A DNA stretch of 64,000 nt from CBDAQA01 sp965247815 (GCA_965247815.1 CBDFHW010000009.1:310001-374000); one strand, 5' to 3'; positions 27,571 to 37,789 are shown, counted from the stretch's first letter. A program made the numbers and translations. Notes: generated by a model not told the origin, from the letters alone.

Positions 27571-28503
27571 TCAGGATTTATCTTTAGCCGTAATGTCGAT
27601 CCGCGGGTCGATAAACGCGTAGCCGATATCGACCAGCAGATTGAGCGCGAGCAGGAAAGCACTATAGACCATGACGGTGCCAAGGATGAGCGTCTGATCG
27701 CGGTTCTTGACGCCGTTGACGAAGTGCTGCCCGAGCCCGGGGATGTTGAAGACGAACTCGACGACGAAAGACCCGGTCAGCGCGACGGCAGCGGCGGGCC
27801 CGAGATAGGTGAAGACCGGCAGGATTGCGTTCCGCAGGCAGTGCCGCCAGATGACCGTCGACCGGGACAGGCCTTTAGCCCGGGCGGTTCTCACGTAGTC
27901 TTCACCGAGCACGTCGAGCATGGAGACGCGGGTCAGTTGTGCGATGTACGCCAACGGAGCAAGCGACAGCGCGATCGCCGGAAGGATGAGGTGTCGCATC
28001 CCGCCCCACCCCCCGCCGGGGAACCAATGCAGCTTGTCGGAGAAGCCGACCAGCAGCAGCCCGGCGACAACGAAGCCGGGCAGGCTGATGCCGACCAATG
28101 TGACCAGGACGCTCATTACATCCACCACACCGCCGCGGTAGATGGCGGCGAATGTTCCCAGCACGCACCCGCCGATCGTCGCGATCGTCAAGGCGAAGAG
28201 GCCCAGGGTGATCGAAACCGGCAGGGAGTTTCGCAGCACGTCGACGACAGACCAGCCGGGGTATGAAAGGCTCGGTCCGAGGTCTCCTTTAAGAAGATTG
28301 GCCGGGTAGTAACTCAAAAACCCGACGATGCTCTCGGCGTGGAACTGTTGCTTCAACTGCTGCTCCACGCCGGGGCTGAGCTTGCGTTCCCCGTTTCCGA
28401 ACGGCGACCCCGGCGCGACCCAGACCATCAGGAAGGTGATCAGATAAATGACCGCCAGAACGATCGGGAACTGCACGAGTCGCCAGAGGATGAAACGGGT
28501 CAT
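27571..28503 (-). CDS. oppB: Peptide/oligosaccharide ABC transporter permease (OppB/DppB type)
   Basis: 310 aa with about six transmembrane helices. The inner-membrane-complex motif is seen as EDYVRTARAKGLS near 215-227, with the preceding EAA-type loop. It follows the binding-protein gene by 30 bp on the same strand. Normally an OppC and ATPase gene follow; here the next gene, 157 bp on, is proC, so the transporter is incomplete at this locus. Confidence 0.92.
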   Translation of the reverse strand: MTRFILWRLVQFPIVLAVIYLITFLMVWVAPGSPFGNGERKLSPGVEQQLKQQFHAESIVGFLSYYPANLLKGDLGPSLSYPGWSVVDVLRNSLPVSITLGLFALTIATIGGCVLGTFAAIYRGGVVDVMSVLVTLVGISLPGFVVAGLLLVGFSDKLHWFPGGGWGGMRHLILPAIALSLAPLAYIAQLTRVSMLDVLGEDYVRTARAKGLSRSTVIWRHCLRNAILPVFTYLGPAAAVALTGSFVVEFVFNIPGLGQHFVNGVKNRDQTLILGTVMVYSAFLLALNLLVDIGYAFIDPRIDITAKDKS

Positions 28504-28533
28504 AGGTCAGGCTTATTACGGGCCGGCATCCGG

Positions 28534-30249
28534 TCAGTGGGCTGCCCGGTGCACGGGTTGAAAAATCTGCATCTGTCGGGCGTTCATTGAAATACCTTGA
28601 ACGTTCTCATGAAAAAGGTACGCGCCGACGATCGTGTACAATGGGATGATTGGCGCCTCGCTGAGGAAACAGTCTTCGGCCCGGGACAATAGGGAAAGCC
28701 GTTTGCCGGCGTCGGGCTCGATGGCGGCCTGGCGGCATAGCTCATCGTATTTGTCGCTCTTCCAGCCGGCGTCATTGTTCTCGCTGTTCGAAAGGTATTT
28801 GTCGCTGAACGTACTTGGGTCGTCGTAGTCCCCGCTCCAGCTGGCCCGGGAAAGGGCGAACTGCCCGCTGTGCAGGTCGGCGGCAAATTGCTTGACCTCG
28901 AGCCCGCGAAGGTCGAGCTCGATGCCCAGGTTCTGCTGCCATTGCCTCCGAATGACCGTAGCGATGTCGGCGTGCACACCTTCGGTGTTGTACATGATCG
29001 AGAGCCGGGGAAAACCCCGGCCCTGTGGGTACCCCGCGTCGGCCATCAGGTTGCGGGCACGCTGCACGTCGAACGGCAACCCCGGCGGCGAGTGATACCC
29101 GGCAAACACGCCCGGCGGAACGAAATCGGTTGCGATGGGTTGGTGCATCCGCGCGACGTCCCGGACGACGGGCGTTTTGTCGATCGCCATGGCCAGCGCC
29201 TGGCGGACCCGCACGTCTCGCAGCGGGTTCGGCGACCCGTCCGGCAGCTTCTCGCGGCTGTTTAGCTCGTAGTAATAAGTTCCGAATCCCGGGAAAATAT
29301 GCAGGTCCCGGCGGCCCCCCTTCTGCAGAATGGCCGCCGCCATTTCTCCGTCGACATCGGCAAGCCAGTCGACGTCACCCTGCTCGAACAGCCGGAAAGC
29401 CGCGAGGGGATCCTCGGCATAAATCTGATCGATCACTTTGCTCTGAACGTGCTGCGCGTCCCAGTAATACTCATTCGCGAGAAGACGGACACGGCGTTTG
29501 AAAGACCATTCGGCCATGCGATAAGGGCCGTTGGTCACCAAATTAGGCGGGCGGGTATAGCCCTGATTAAAAGTGACAGTTCCGGTATCGGGGTGCGGTT
29601 CAACGAACGTCGAGCCGATCATCAAGCGTTTGTTCAAAGGAAAAAACGGCGGAAACGCACACACTGCCGGGAAGAATGGGACCGGATTGGTCAACGTCAC
29701 GCGAAACGTGTAATCGTCGATCTTTTGTTCCCCGACCGATGCAAAATCGGGCGGCGTTGGCAGGTTTGTCGACCTTGGATTCGCGTCATACGCCAGCTTG
29801 TGTTTTTTTGAATACGCTTCAAACGCTTTCTGGTAATCCTCCGCGCCTGCGATGTAGTAGTGCAGGTAGGTATATTCGCCCGGCGTTTCGAGCATTCTGC
29901 GCCACTCGAATAGAAAATCATCTGCGATCACGGGGTCACCGTTAGACCATCGGCCGTTTCGGCGGAGATGAAATGTGTAGACCTTCTTATCGGGGCTGAT
30001 GTCGATCACCTCGGCCGCGCCGGGAATCGGCTGCAGCGTCTGGGCGTCGAGCGTGTAGAGCCCTTCCCACAACGCGTAGGCGATCCGGATGTCCTGCGCC
30101 CAGGACATCGTGTTCAGGTCCAGGGTTTTGTTATCACCTCGATTGACGAAGGCGAAGTCGGCGCGGGTTTGAAGGCCCTGGCCCGACCAGACGAGGCTCC
30201 CGGCCAGCAGAGCCAGAAGAATGGCGGGGATAGCGAGCAGTCTAAGCAT
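28534..30249 (-). CDS. oppA: ABC transporter substrate-binding protein, family 5
   Basis: 571 aa. The N-terminus is a signal or signal-anchor (MLRLLAIPAILLALLAGSLVW). The family features are WEGLYTLD, PDKKVYTFHLRRNGRWSNGDPV and FLFEWRRMLET near 100-130. The C-terminal half has VRQALAMAIDKTPVV and the IPLYTIVGAYLF end. It binds peptides or other solutes in the periplasm and passes them to the OppB-type permease directly downstream. Substrate is not predicted. Confidence 0.92.
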   Translation of the reverse strand: MLRLLAIPAILLALLAGSLVWSGQGLQTRADFAFVNRGDNKTLDLNTMSWAQDIRIAYALWEGLYTLDAQTLQPIPGAAEVIDISPDKKVYTFHLRRNGRWSNGDPVIADDFLFEWRRMLETPGEYTYLHYYIAGAEDYQKAFEAYSKKHKLAYDANPRSTNLPTPPDFASVGEQKIDDYTFRVTLTNPVPFFPAVCAFPPFFPLNKRLMIGSTFVEPHPDTGTVTFNQGYTRPPNLVTNGPYRMAEWSFKRRVRLLANEYYWDAQHVQSKVIDQIYAEDPLAAFRLFEQGDVDWLADVDGEMAAAILQKGGRRDLHIFPGFGTYYYELNSREKLPDGSPNPLRDVRVRQALAMAIDKTPVVRDVARMHQPIATDFVPPGVFAGYHSPPGLPFDVQRARNLMADAGYPQGRGFPRLSIMYNTEGVHADIATVIRRQWQQNLGIELDLRGLEVKQFAADLHSGQFALSRASWSGDYDDPSTFSDKYLSNSENNDAGWKSDKYDELCRQAAIEPDAGKRLSLLSRAEDCFLSEAPIIPLYTIVGAYLFHENVQGISMNARQMQIFQPVHRAAH

Positions 30250-30445
30250 TCTCGAAAAGGCTTATACCGCTTCTGTTTCAAACATGCACAGGACGCGGAT
30301 GCATTCACTTGAGGTTGATCGCCTGCACAGACCCACGCACGGGGCCCCGGCGAGTGGGTTACGCTAAATCGGAATCGTTGGCGTGCCTGGCGTCTCGGCG
30401 AGAGCTTCGCTCGGCTGGTCTTACCGTGCGCGTATCATCGGTCGA

Positions 30446-31624
30446 TCAGGGCACGGCAGCCGGGGAAGTGGCACCTGACGGGCTCGGGGCGGTCACCGGC
30501 GCGGGTTCGATCGCGGGAATTGCGGGAGGTTTGGGCAGATCCTTGAACACCAACTGCATGGTGCCCCAGACCTGCTTCGTGTGCGTTTCAATTTCGGCGG
30601 GCGGAGCCGATGGCGGGATGGACCGCAACCAGGTGAGGCCGCTGTCCACGCCAGGGTTCGCAGCGATCACGCTTAACGCCTGCGTCGAATATTTCAACGT
30701 TTCCCGGAGCTGCGACAATTCTGCTTTCGAAGTGTAAAGCGAGCACCGTTGCCCTGCGTCTGTAACGAGGTTGACCAGATCCTGCAGGACGCGCTTTTGA
30801 ATGGCCGGGTTGGCGGATTTGTAATTGGACGAAAGAAATGTCGTCACTTCACGTTCGGCACCGGGGACGGCGACGGGGCCCGTGGCATAGAGCGAGATTC
30901 GTTGTTCGAGGGTACTCAAAATCGGCTCGACCAGGGGCGGGAGCAAAGGCTGTACTTTCTCGGCAGTTTGACCCGGAATTTCATTTACGACCAGCGCGTG
31001 GTACGCGTCGGTCGCGATGTACCCGGCGAGGTCCGAACCGGCGTGGTCCTTGACGGCGGCTACCAGCGCGGCGGTGAGCTTGGAACTGTTGACGGCCGCG
31101 ATGGACTTTCCGCCATTGACCGTCGGGGGGGCGAGCACGAGCTGTGCGATGAGGGGCCGGGCCGCCCGCACGCCCCACAGCGAGACGCTAGGCTGCTTGT
31201 CGGCCAGCACGAGTCGAACGACTGGTTCGAGCTCCAAAGTCTGCCCGTTCTCAGCGATCACGTTCGAGACGATTGCGACGTTCAATCTCAACCGTAACGG
31301 GCTGGTCGCGGCCATTAAAGGGGACGCGGCCGCACTCCATTCACGGGCGTATACCGTGTAGAACGATGGAGTTGATCCCCGCGCGGCTTCGGCGACGAGC
31401 TTCGAGCGAGCTGTGGACTGAGCCGCGACATCAGCGCTTTGCAGATGCGTAACCTGGTCCTGAATAAACTGGTGGATTTGAGTGACGAACGCGTTGGCGT
31501 CAGCGGCGCCTTTGACGTTGAGCGGAAGCCCCGCGCCGGCAGGCAACGCCTGACCGGACGCCCCGCGATTTACGAGCACGCACCCGAAGATCAAGCCGAC
31601 GCAAACCCAAACACGGCGATTCAT
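30446..31624 (-). CDS. Hypothetical exported protein
   Basis: About 392 aa. The start at 31624 (MNRRVWVCVGLIFGCVL) gives a signal peptide ending near GASGQA; an upstream in-frame ATG at 31663 is less likely. No recognised domain. The mature protein is rich in alpha-helical segments and ends in a Pro/Ala-rich tail (PPAIPAIEPAP). It may be a surface or periplasmic structural protein. Sits between the opp genes and rpoD. Confidence 0.7.
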   Translation of the reverse strand: MNRRVWVCVGLIFGCVLVNRGASGQALPAGAGLPLNVKGAADANAFVTQIHQFIQDQVTHLQSADVAAQSTARSKLVAEAARGSTPSFYTVYAREWSAAASPLMAATSPLRLRLNVAIVSNVIAENGQTLELEPVVRLVLADKQPSVSLWGVRAARPLIAQLVLAPPTVNGGKSIAAVNSSKLTAALVAAVKDHAGSDLAGYIATDAYHALVVNEIPGQTAEKVQPLLPPLVEPILSTLEQRISLYATGPVAVPGAEREVTTFLSSNYKSANPAIQKRVLQDLVNLVTDAGQRCSLYTSKAELSQLRETLKYSTQALSVIAANPGVDSGLTWLRSIPPSAPPAEIETHTKQVWGTMQLVFKDLPKPPAIPAIEPAPVTAPSPSGATSPAAVP

Positions 31625-32016
31625 CAGGCTGTTCTCCGACACCCGGCCAAGGCTGTCCTGCAACGCTACGACCGCTCGGTGCTTGCCCCCGCACAGAGTC
31701 CACAGCGGCGTGCTATTTTTATCAGGCCATCGTCCCTAACTCCGGCCCGGACCTAAGCCAACGACTCGAAGGGAAACGACATTTTCCCGACCCTCGCGGG
31801 AGCGCCGAACCGTAGCAGATGCGTTTTGGGGTGTCAAGGAAACTCGAAGTCCGCGACGGTTCGATCTTGTAACAGATTGTGCATAAAAAGTTGCGCTGGG
31901 GTTTGGCAAATTCGACGTCGAGCATGTTTCAATCAGAGGAGTTCTCGACGTTAAAAATGAAAGCGGCTTGGACGCATCCAAGCCGCTTTCTTTAGTTCAA
32001 ATTTGACCTACAGCAA
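31625..32016. other. Non-coding region between the exported protein and rpoD
   Basis: Holds the rpoD terminator at its right end and the upstream region of the exported-protein gene at its left end. No coding frame is convincing. Confidence 0.7.
31953..31990 (-). terminator. Rho-independent terminator of rpoD
   Basis: Perfect 14-bp stem (31959-31972 with 31977-31990) with a CGCA loop. In the minus direction it is followed by five T. It lies 27 bp after the rpoD stop. Confidence 0.93.
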
Positions 32017-33780
32017 TCAGTGCCCCGCGCTGCCGGGCAGGAAGCCTTCCAGCTTTCGTGCTCGCACCGGGTGCTGCAGCTTGCGGATGGCTTTGGCTTC
32101 GACCTGACGAACGCGCTCGCGGGTCACCTTGAAGATGCGGCCGACTTCTTCGAGGGTGTACGTGTAGCCGTCACCGATGCCGTACCGGAGCTTGATGATT
32201 TCGCGCTCGCGGTAGGTCAGCGTTTTTAGGACCTGCTCGATCTTGTCTTTGAGCATTTCCTGGGTGGCCGATTCCACCGGGTTGTCGGCCTTTTCGTCTT
32301 CGATGAAGTCGCCGAAGTAGCTGTCTTCGGATTCACCGACCGGGCGGTCCAGCGAGATCGGGTGCCTGCTGATCTTCAGCACTCGGCGAGTTTCGCTAAC
32401 GGTCATCTTCGCCTTCTTGGCGATTTCTTCGATGGTCGGTTCGCGGCCGAGCTCCTGCATCAGCCCTTTACTGATGTTTCGCAGCTTGCTCATCGTCTCG
32501 ATCATGTGGACCGGGATACGAATGGTGCGGGCATGGTCGGCGATCGCGCGGGTGATCGCCTGGCGAATCCACCAAGTCGCATACGTGCTGAACTTGTACC
32601 CGCGGCGGTACTCGTATTTGTCGACGGCCCGCATCAGGCCGGTGTTGCCTTCTTGGATGATGTCCAGAAACGACAGGCCGCGGTTGCGATACTTCTTGGC
32701 GATCGAAACCACCAGACGGAGATTACCACCCGACAGTTTGCGCTTCGCGTCTTCGTACTTGTTGTAGATCTTGCGGATCTGCACGACCCGCTTGTGCAGG
32801 TCTTCAGCGCCTTCCAGAACCAAGTCTTCGAGCCCTTCGCATTCCTGCTGGCAGACCTCGAGGTCTTCGCCAGGGTCTTTGAGCTTTTTCAGTTCTTCGA
32901 TCCGCTGTTCGAGTTCCAGCATCTTGGTGCTGATGCTCGAAAGCTTCTTCATCAACGGAGTGACTTTGCTGGTGCGGAGCGAAAGCTCTTCGAGCAGCTT
33001 GACGCAGCGACGACGACGACGGCGGATGGCCATCAGCAGTTCGTCCTGGTCCTTCTTGCCGGTCGCGCGGAGGGCGTCCCAGTCTTCGCGGTTGCGAACG
33101 AGCATCTTCCGGCACGATTCTAGGTTCAGCGGAATGCGCTGACCGATGGTGCCTTTGTCGGCCTGGTCTTCGGCAGTGCTGATCTTCATCGTCCGGTCGA
33201 ACGGCAGGTCACCGTCATCGACCTGTTGCAGGATCTCGACGGCCGACTGCAGGCAGTAGTCGCTTTCGAGCACCTTGGACCGGAAAATCTTCCGGGTGAT
33301 TTCGATCTTCTTGGCCAGCCCGATTTCCTGTTCGCGGGTCAGCAGCGGGATCTCGCCCATCTGGGTGAGATACATCCGGACCGGGTCGTCGATGCGCTTC
33401 GTCGAAGCCTCGGCCAGCTCGGCCTCGAGGTTCATGTCGATTTCTTCGCCTTCGTTTTCGACGGCAGCGATTTCGTCGGCGGCCGGTTCGTCGTCGGCGG
33501 GACGGGGCTTTTTCGGTTTCGGCTTGGGTCCCTTGGTGAAGTCGCCGATGTCAGATTCATCGATGAGCTTGATGCCCATCTCATCGATCATCATCAGCAG
33601 CGTGTCGAGCTTGTCGGGGGAAACGACTTCGTCCGGAAGCTTGGTATTCAGTTCCTCGTAAGTGAGATAGCCCCGTGACGTGCCCAGGTCTTTGATGGCC
33701 TGCACGCGCAGGTCCACTTCCTCCTGGGAACCGGAGCCGATCAGAGGGGTCTCGAGAACAGCGATTGCGTTTTCCTTCAT
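32017..33780 (-). CDS. rpoD: Primary RNA polymerase sigma factor RpoD (sigma-70)
   Basis: 587 aa from the ATG at 33780, which follows GGAAG. Region 1.1 is at the N-terminus (SRGYLTYEELNTKLP), an acidic stretch follows, then region 1.2 (DPVRMYLTQMGEIPLLTREQE), region 2 (YRNRGLSFLDIIQEGNTGLMRAV, FSTYATWWIRQAITRAI), region 3 and region 4 (LRYGIGDGYTYTLEEVG, VTRERVRQVE). These are the hallmarks of the housekeeping factor. dnaG lies 243 bp upstream on the same strand and the pair is a version of the macromolecular synthesis operon; the spacing leaves room for a separate promoter. Confidence 0.97.
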   Translation of the reverse strand: MKENAIAVLETPLIGSGSQEEVDLRVQAIKDLGTSRGYLTYEELNTKLPDEVVSPDKLDTLLMMIDEMGIKLIDESDIGDFTKGPKPKPKKPRPADDEPAADEIAAVENEGEEIDMNLEAELAEASTKRIDDPVRMYLTQMGEIPLLTREQEIGLAKKIEITRKIFRSKVLESDYCLQSAVEILQQVDDGDLPFDRTMKISTAEDQADKGTIGQRIPLNLESCRKMLVRNREDWDALRATGKKDQDELLMAIRRRRRRCVKLLEELSLRTSKVTPLMKKLSSISTKMLELEQRIEELKKLKDPGEDLEVCQQECEGLEDLVLEGAEDLHKRVVQIRKIYNKYEDAKRKLSGGNLRLVVSIAKKYRNRGLSFLDIIQEGNTGLMRAVDKYEYRRGYKFSTYATWWIRQAITRAIADHARTIRIPVHMIETMSKLRNISKGLMQELGREPTIEEIAKKAKMTVSETRRVLKISRHPISLDRPVGESEDSYFGDFIEDEKADNPVESATQEMLKDKIEQVLKTLTYREREIIKLRYGIGDGYTYTLEEVGRIFKVTRERVRQVEAKAIRKLQHPVRARKLEGFLPGSAGH

Positions 33781-34023
33781 ACTACTTCCAGAACTTTCGG
33801 AGGGCCATGAACACCCGTTCACCGGCAAGCCTCCTCGGGAGAGCCTCGGTGCCGAGTCGTCCGGGCCAAGGTGCTCAGGGATGTTCCTGAACCCTGCAAC
33901 GGGGACGTGCGCCGACACCGGTATTCAATTGTTGGGAGAAAAGCGGGGTAATTTGTAGATGTCAGTCTCAATCGAAAAAAGCTGATTCGATTTAAACTGC
34001 CGACTACGGGCTACCAACTTCTC

Positions 34024-35925
34024 TCAAGATCCTGTCCGCCGTAAATCTGTACGACGGGCCGTTTCCTGAATCTTTCTGAGCATGTCATCCGCATCACCAG
34101 CGGTCGTACCAGACTCTACGCCTTTTCCGACAACGCTAGTACGTTTCAAAGTGGCCAATTGTTTGGCCTCGCGGTCTCGACGCTTCAGCTCTTCCAAAAA
34201 AGCGATCGCGTCTTTCAGCCTGCTCTGCGGGTCGGCCATCGCATCAAAATCGGCAATCAAGTCGACGGCCAGTTCTGCGAGCACCGGATTTTTAATCCCG
34301 CTCAAAAACTCGTTAAAAACCGGCTCGCCTTCGTCACGCTGATGATTCCAATACAATTCTGCCAACCGGCGGTTCGCTCCTTCGCGGAAATCGTTAACCG
34401 TGACTGAGTTTAGCACCGAATTCCAGCGGTGCGGCTCGGCAAGCAAAACAGCAAGAATCCAACGTTCGGACTGCTCGGCTGCTGTGGCAGTTCCTTTTCT
34501 TTTCGGCGGAAGCGGAAGCTCCACTGTCGGCAAGTTACCGACATCTTGTTGATTTTCTTTCGCGATCGTGCGACTCATCGACTTCGACGCCTGCGGTTTG
34601 GTCTGCCTGAACCGCTTATTCAGATCCTCGACTGAAATCTCAGTCAGCCGGCTCACACGTGTCAGCGCCTGACCCCACCGCAGCGAGTCCACCGGGCCGC
34701 TGCCCCGGGCGCCGGCGAGCACGTCCATATACTGCTGTACCGCTTTTTGCTGACCGGTCAGATCGTCGCCGTTGGCATTGAACTGTTTAACAAGCTGCTT
34801 CCATTTATACGACAGAGCATCCTGTGCGTTGCTTAACACCGCTTCGAATGCGGCTAATCCGTGCGCGACGAGGAATTCGTCCGGGTCGAGCCCCTCGGGA
34901 AGCGACGCGATCGCGATTTCGACCGGCTGGGTCAGGAACAACTCTACCGTACGATTCACAGCCGTGTCGCCGGCCGAATCGGGATCCAACAAGAGGACGA
35001 TCCGGTCGGCAAATCTCCGCAGGAGCGTCACGTGTCCTTCGGTGATCGCGGTACCCAGGGCCGAGACGACATTCGTCGCCCCGTACTGGTGGGCCATCAC
35101 TACGTCGGTGTAACCTTCGACGATGGCGACGGTCCGGCTTTCAATGATCTTCTGCCGGGCCAGATCCAGGCCGAAGAGGCTGCGGCTTTTCGAAAACAGC
35201 GGTGTTTCCGGGCTGTTCAGATACTTCGGCGGGCTGTCCGAACCGGGCATTTCCCGACCACCGAAAGCGATCACCTGCCCGGACTCGTTCCGAATCGGGA
35301 ACATGATCCGATTGCGAAACGTGTCGTAGTAACCAGTGACGGTCCCGTCCCGCTCGCGGGGCTTGGCCAGACCCGCGGTCGCCATCACGTGGGGGGAAAA
35401 CCCACGAGTGGCCGGGCTTTTCAGCAGGCCGTCCCACGCGTCAGGCGCCAGGCCGATTCGAAACTGGCGGATGGTTTCGTCGTTAAAACCACGCCGGGCC
35501 AGATACTCGCGGGCAGTCGAACCGACGACCGGATGCAAAAGCAATTTTTCAAAGAACAGTGCGGCGCTGGAATTCGCGTCGATCAGCTGTTTACGCTGAC
35601 CGGCTTTTTCCTTGGAAACACCGCTGGCCGGCATCGCAATGCCGGCCGCATCTCCCAGACTTCGAAGGGCGTCAATGAACGCCACACGATCGCGTTCCAT
35701 GACGAACGTGATCGCGTCACCGCTTTTCTTGCAACCGAAGCAGTGAAAAAACTGTTTAACAGGGTCGACGTTGAACGACGGGGACTTTTCCGAATGAAAC
35801 GGACAAAGCCCTAAGTAGTTCTTCCCCCGCTTTTTCAGCAGGACCGTTTTACCGATCAGCTCGACAATGTCGGTCGCAGCCATCACCTGCGACTTGTACT
35901 CACCTGCTGGTCGCTGTGATTCCAC
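34024..35925 (-). CDS. dnaG: DNA primase
   Basis: About 633 aa. The CHC2 zinc finger (CPFHSEKSPSF, then FHCFGCKKSGD) lies near residues 40-70. The TOPRIM core is VAIVEGYTDVV near 267 and LDPDSAGDTA near 313. The C-terminal part is a helical DnaB-binding type domain. The long open frame begins at 36072, but family alignment favours a start at or near GTG 35925, whose CAGG site is 8-9 bp upstream; the first 49 codons do not look like DnaG. Makes RNA primers at the replication fork. Confidence 0.94.
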   Translation of the reverse strand: MESQRPAGEYKSQVMAATDIVELIGKTVLLKKRGKNYLGLCPFHSEKSPSFNVDPVKQFFHCFGCKKSGDAITFVMERDRVAFIDALRSLGDAAGIAMPASGVSKEKAGQRKQLIDANSSAALFFEKLLLHPVVGSTAREYLARRGFNDETIRQFRIGLAPDAWDGLLKSPATRGFSPHVMATAGLAKPRERDGTVTGYYDTFRNRIMFPIRNESGQVIAFGGREMPGSDSPPKYLNSPETPLFSKSRSLFGLDLARQKIIESRTVAIVEGYTDVVMAHQYGATNVVSALGTAITEGHVTLLRRFADRIVLLLDPDSAGDTAVNRTVELFLTQPVEIAIASLPEGLDPDEFLVAHGLAAFEAVLSNAQDALSYKWKQLVKQFNANGDDLTGQQKAVQQYMDVLAGARGSGPVDSLRWGQALTRVSRLTEISVEDLNKRFRQTKPQASKSMSRTIAKENQQDVGNLPTVELPLPPKRKGTATAAEQSERWILAVLLAEPHRWNSVLNSVTVNDFREGANRRLAELYWNHQRDEGEPVFNEFLSGIKNPVLAELAVDLIADFDAMADPQSRLKDAIAFLEELKRRDREAKQLATLKRTSVVGKGVESGTTAGDADDMLRKIQETARRTDLRRTGS

Positions 35926-36241
35926 GAACAACCTGCCAGTTAGAACGCCACATTGGCCTTCAAAAATACACCGATTTTGGCGAAACAACCGTTCGAAAAA
36001 CGACTTTCGACAGACGCCCGAGGGTCCCAGTCGGCAGGACGCCGGAGCCAGCACACATCGGCCCAGACGCATATTTTACCAGACAGACAAAGAAATATAG
36101 CCGCTGGCACGGGTTACGTCAAATAATCGCTGTTTTTCGATGTCTAGTTAAGCCTAAGCTCATTGCCCCGCTCGAATCATTATCAATGCACAGGCAGACG
36201 CATTCGCTGCGTCTACCTGTGTAAATCGGGGGCGAACGCGT
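35926..36241. other. Non-coding gap between dnaA and dnaG with a hairpin
   Basis: An almost perfect 13-bp stem (36190-36202 with 36208-36220, one mismatch, 5-nt loop) lies 21 bp after the dnaA stop. No T tract follows, so termination is uncertain. Part of the gap is open in the dnaG frame but is not family-like. Confidence 0.65.
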
Positions 36242-37789
36242 TTAGGTAATTGCCCGGCTGTGTTCCTCGAGCCGCTGGATCAGCTCAGTCGCCTCTTCTT
36301 CTCGTTCGCCGACACTGCTCGTCCAGCTCAGGGATTCGTTCTTGGCTACCGCTCGTTCGATTCGCCGGCAGGCGCTGATGACCGTGCTGTGGTTCCGCTT
36401 GCCCATCCGGTTGCCGATCTCCGGGAAGCTCAGCTTCGCCGTCTTCCGGACCAGATACATGGCGACCGACCGGGCCAGGGAAATCGTCCGCTGCCGGCGT
36501 CCGGACATCAGGTCCTTGTGCTCGAGGCTGAAATAGTTGCACACGGCCAGCATGACATTCTCAGGACGGATGGGATTGACCAGCTGTTTGTCGAGATCTC
36601 CCAGCGCGTCCTGCACCAGCTTTATGTCCGGCGGGTGACCGCCGGACAGTTTCGCGACGGCGGCGATCCGGGTGATCGCGCCTTCCAGTTCCCGGACGTT
36701 TTGCGTCACCCGGCGGGCGACCCAACCGACCACGTCTTCGGTAAGCGTCATGCCGAGTCGGCCGGCGAGCGTCGTTAGAATCTCGACCCGAGTGGCAAAA
36801 TTCGGCGGGTCGACCCGGACGACCATCCCGCTGACGAATCGATTGATCAACGATTCGCCGAATTCTTCGATCAGCTTCGGGTGGTTATCGCTGGCCATCA
36901 CGACCTGCTTGCCCATCGCCTCGATGGCGTTGAACGTGTGCAGGAATTCTTCCTGGGTCGCTTTCTTTCCGCCGAGGAAATGCACGTCGTCGATCACCAG
37001 AAGGTCCAGATCCCGCATCTTTCGTCGGAACGCATCGAGCTTGTTGCCCCGCAATGCGATCAGGAACTCATTCGTGAATTCCTCGCCGGTCATGTACATC
37101 CAGCGCTTGGTCGGCATTAGTTCTGCGAAGCGTTTGCACAGCCCCTGTAGCAGATGGGTCTTGCCCAGGCCGCAATTGCCGTGCACGAACAACGGGTTGT
37201 ACTGTGCGCCCGGAAACTCCGAGACGTAAGTGACGGTGTTGTAAGCAAGCTGGTTACTCGGCCCGACGACGAACGAAGCAAGGTCGTGACGCAGTCTTGG
37301 GCGCACGGCGAACACCGAAGTCTCCGCCGAAGGCGTCATCGGTGCGGGCCGATTCACCGGCAGGGTCGGCGTTCGCACGACAGACCGCGCACCCGTTTCA
37401 CCACCACGGGATTCCCCACCGCGCGGACCACCCCCGGGATGAATGCTCGGCCGCATCGATGTTAACGTCGCCGTCGCATTGGTCACGTCCCCCACCGTCA
37501 GAGGGCCGCCGTTGGGTTTGATGTCGAACAGCTCGGGCACGACCACAAAGTGCAGCCCCAGCGTGCACCCGCACACTTCGTGCACGGCTTCCTGGATAGG
37601 ACGCGTGAAATTACGCCCGATCCATTCACTGATGAAATCATTCGGCACTGCGATCTCCAGCACGTCATTGCGGAGTTCGAGCCGGGTCGAATTGTTGAAC
37701 CAGACATGGAATCGCTCGGGGCCCACCTTTTCGGCGATGGACTCGGCGAGGCGAACCAGTTGCGGATCCTGGACGGTCAAGCAGCTCAC
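36242..37789 (-). CDS. dnaA: Chromosomal replication initiator DnaA
   Basis: 515 aa. The GTG at 37789 follows a strong GGAAGGAG site 8 bp upstream, so I prefer it over the ATG at 37834. Domain I (FHVWFNNSTRLEL) is followed by a Gly/Arg/Pro-rich domain II, domain III with Walker A NCGLGKTHL near 206 and Walker B LLVIDDVHFLGG near 268, and domain IV. The domain IV signature is GKRNHSTVISA near 465; the usual GxRDHxTV has Asp where this protein has Asn. This residue contacts DnaA boxes in known structures. Clustered with dnaG and rpoD. Confidence 0.96.
   Translation of the reverse strand: MSCLTVQDPQLVRLAESIAEKVGPERFHVWFNNSTRLELRNDVLEIAVPNDFISEWIGRNFTRPIQEAVHEVCGCTLGLHFVVVPELFDIKPNGGPLTVGDVTNATATLTSMRPSIHPGGGPRGGESRGGETGARSVVRTPTLPVNRPAPMTPSAETSVFAVRPRLRHDLASFVVGPSNQLAYNTVTYVSEFPGAQYNPLFVHGNCGLGKTHLLQGLCKRFAELMPTKRWMYMTGEEFTNEFLIALRGNKLDAFRRKMRDLDLLVIDDVHFLGGKKATQEEFLHTFNAIEAMGKQVVMASDNHPKLIEEFGESLINRFVSGMVVRVDPPNFATRVEILTTLAGRLGMTLTEDVVGWVARRVTQNVRELEGAITRIAAVAKLSGGHPPDIKLVQDALGDLDKQLVNPIRPENVMLAVCNYFSLEHKDLMSGRRQRTISLARSVAMYLVRKTAKLSFPEIGNRMGKRNHSTVISACRRIERAVAKNESLSWTSSVGEREEEATELIQRLEEHSRAIT

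Noticed and set aside
36190..36220. Hairpin after dnaA as an intrinsic terminator
   Set aside because: The stem is good but no T tract follows, so it is reported only as part of the gap.
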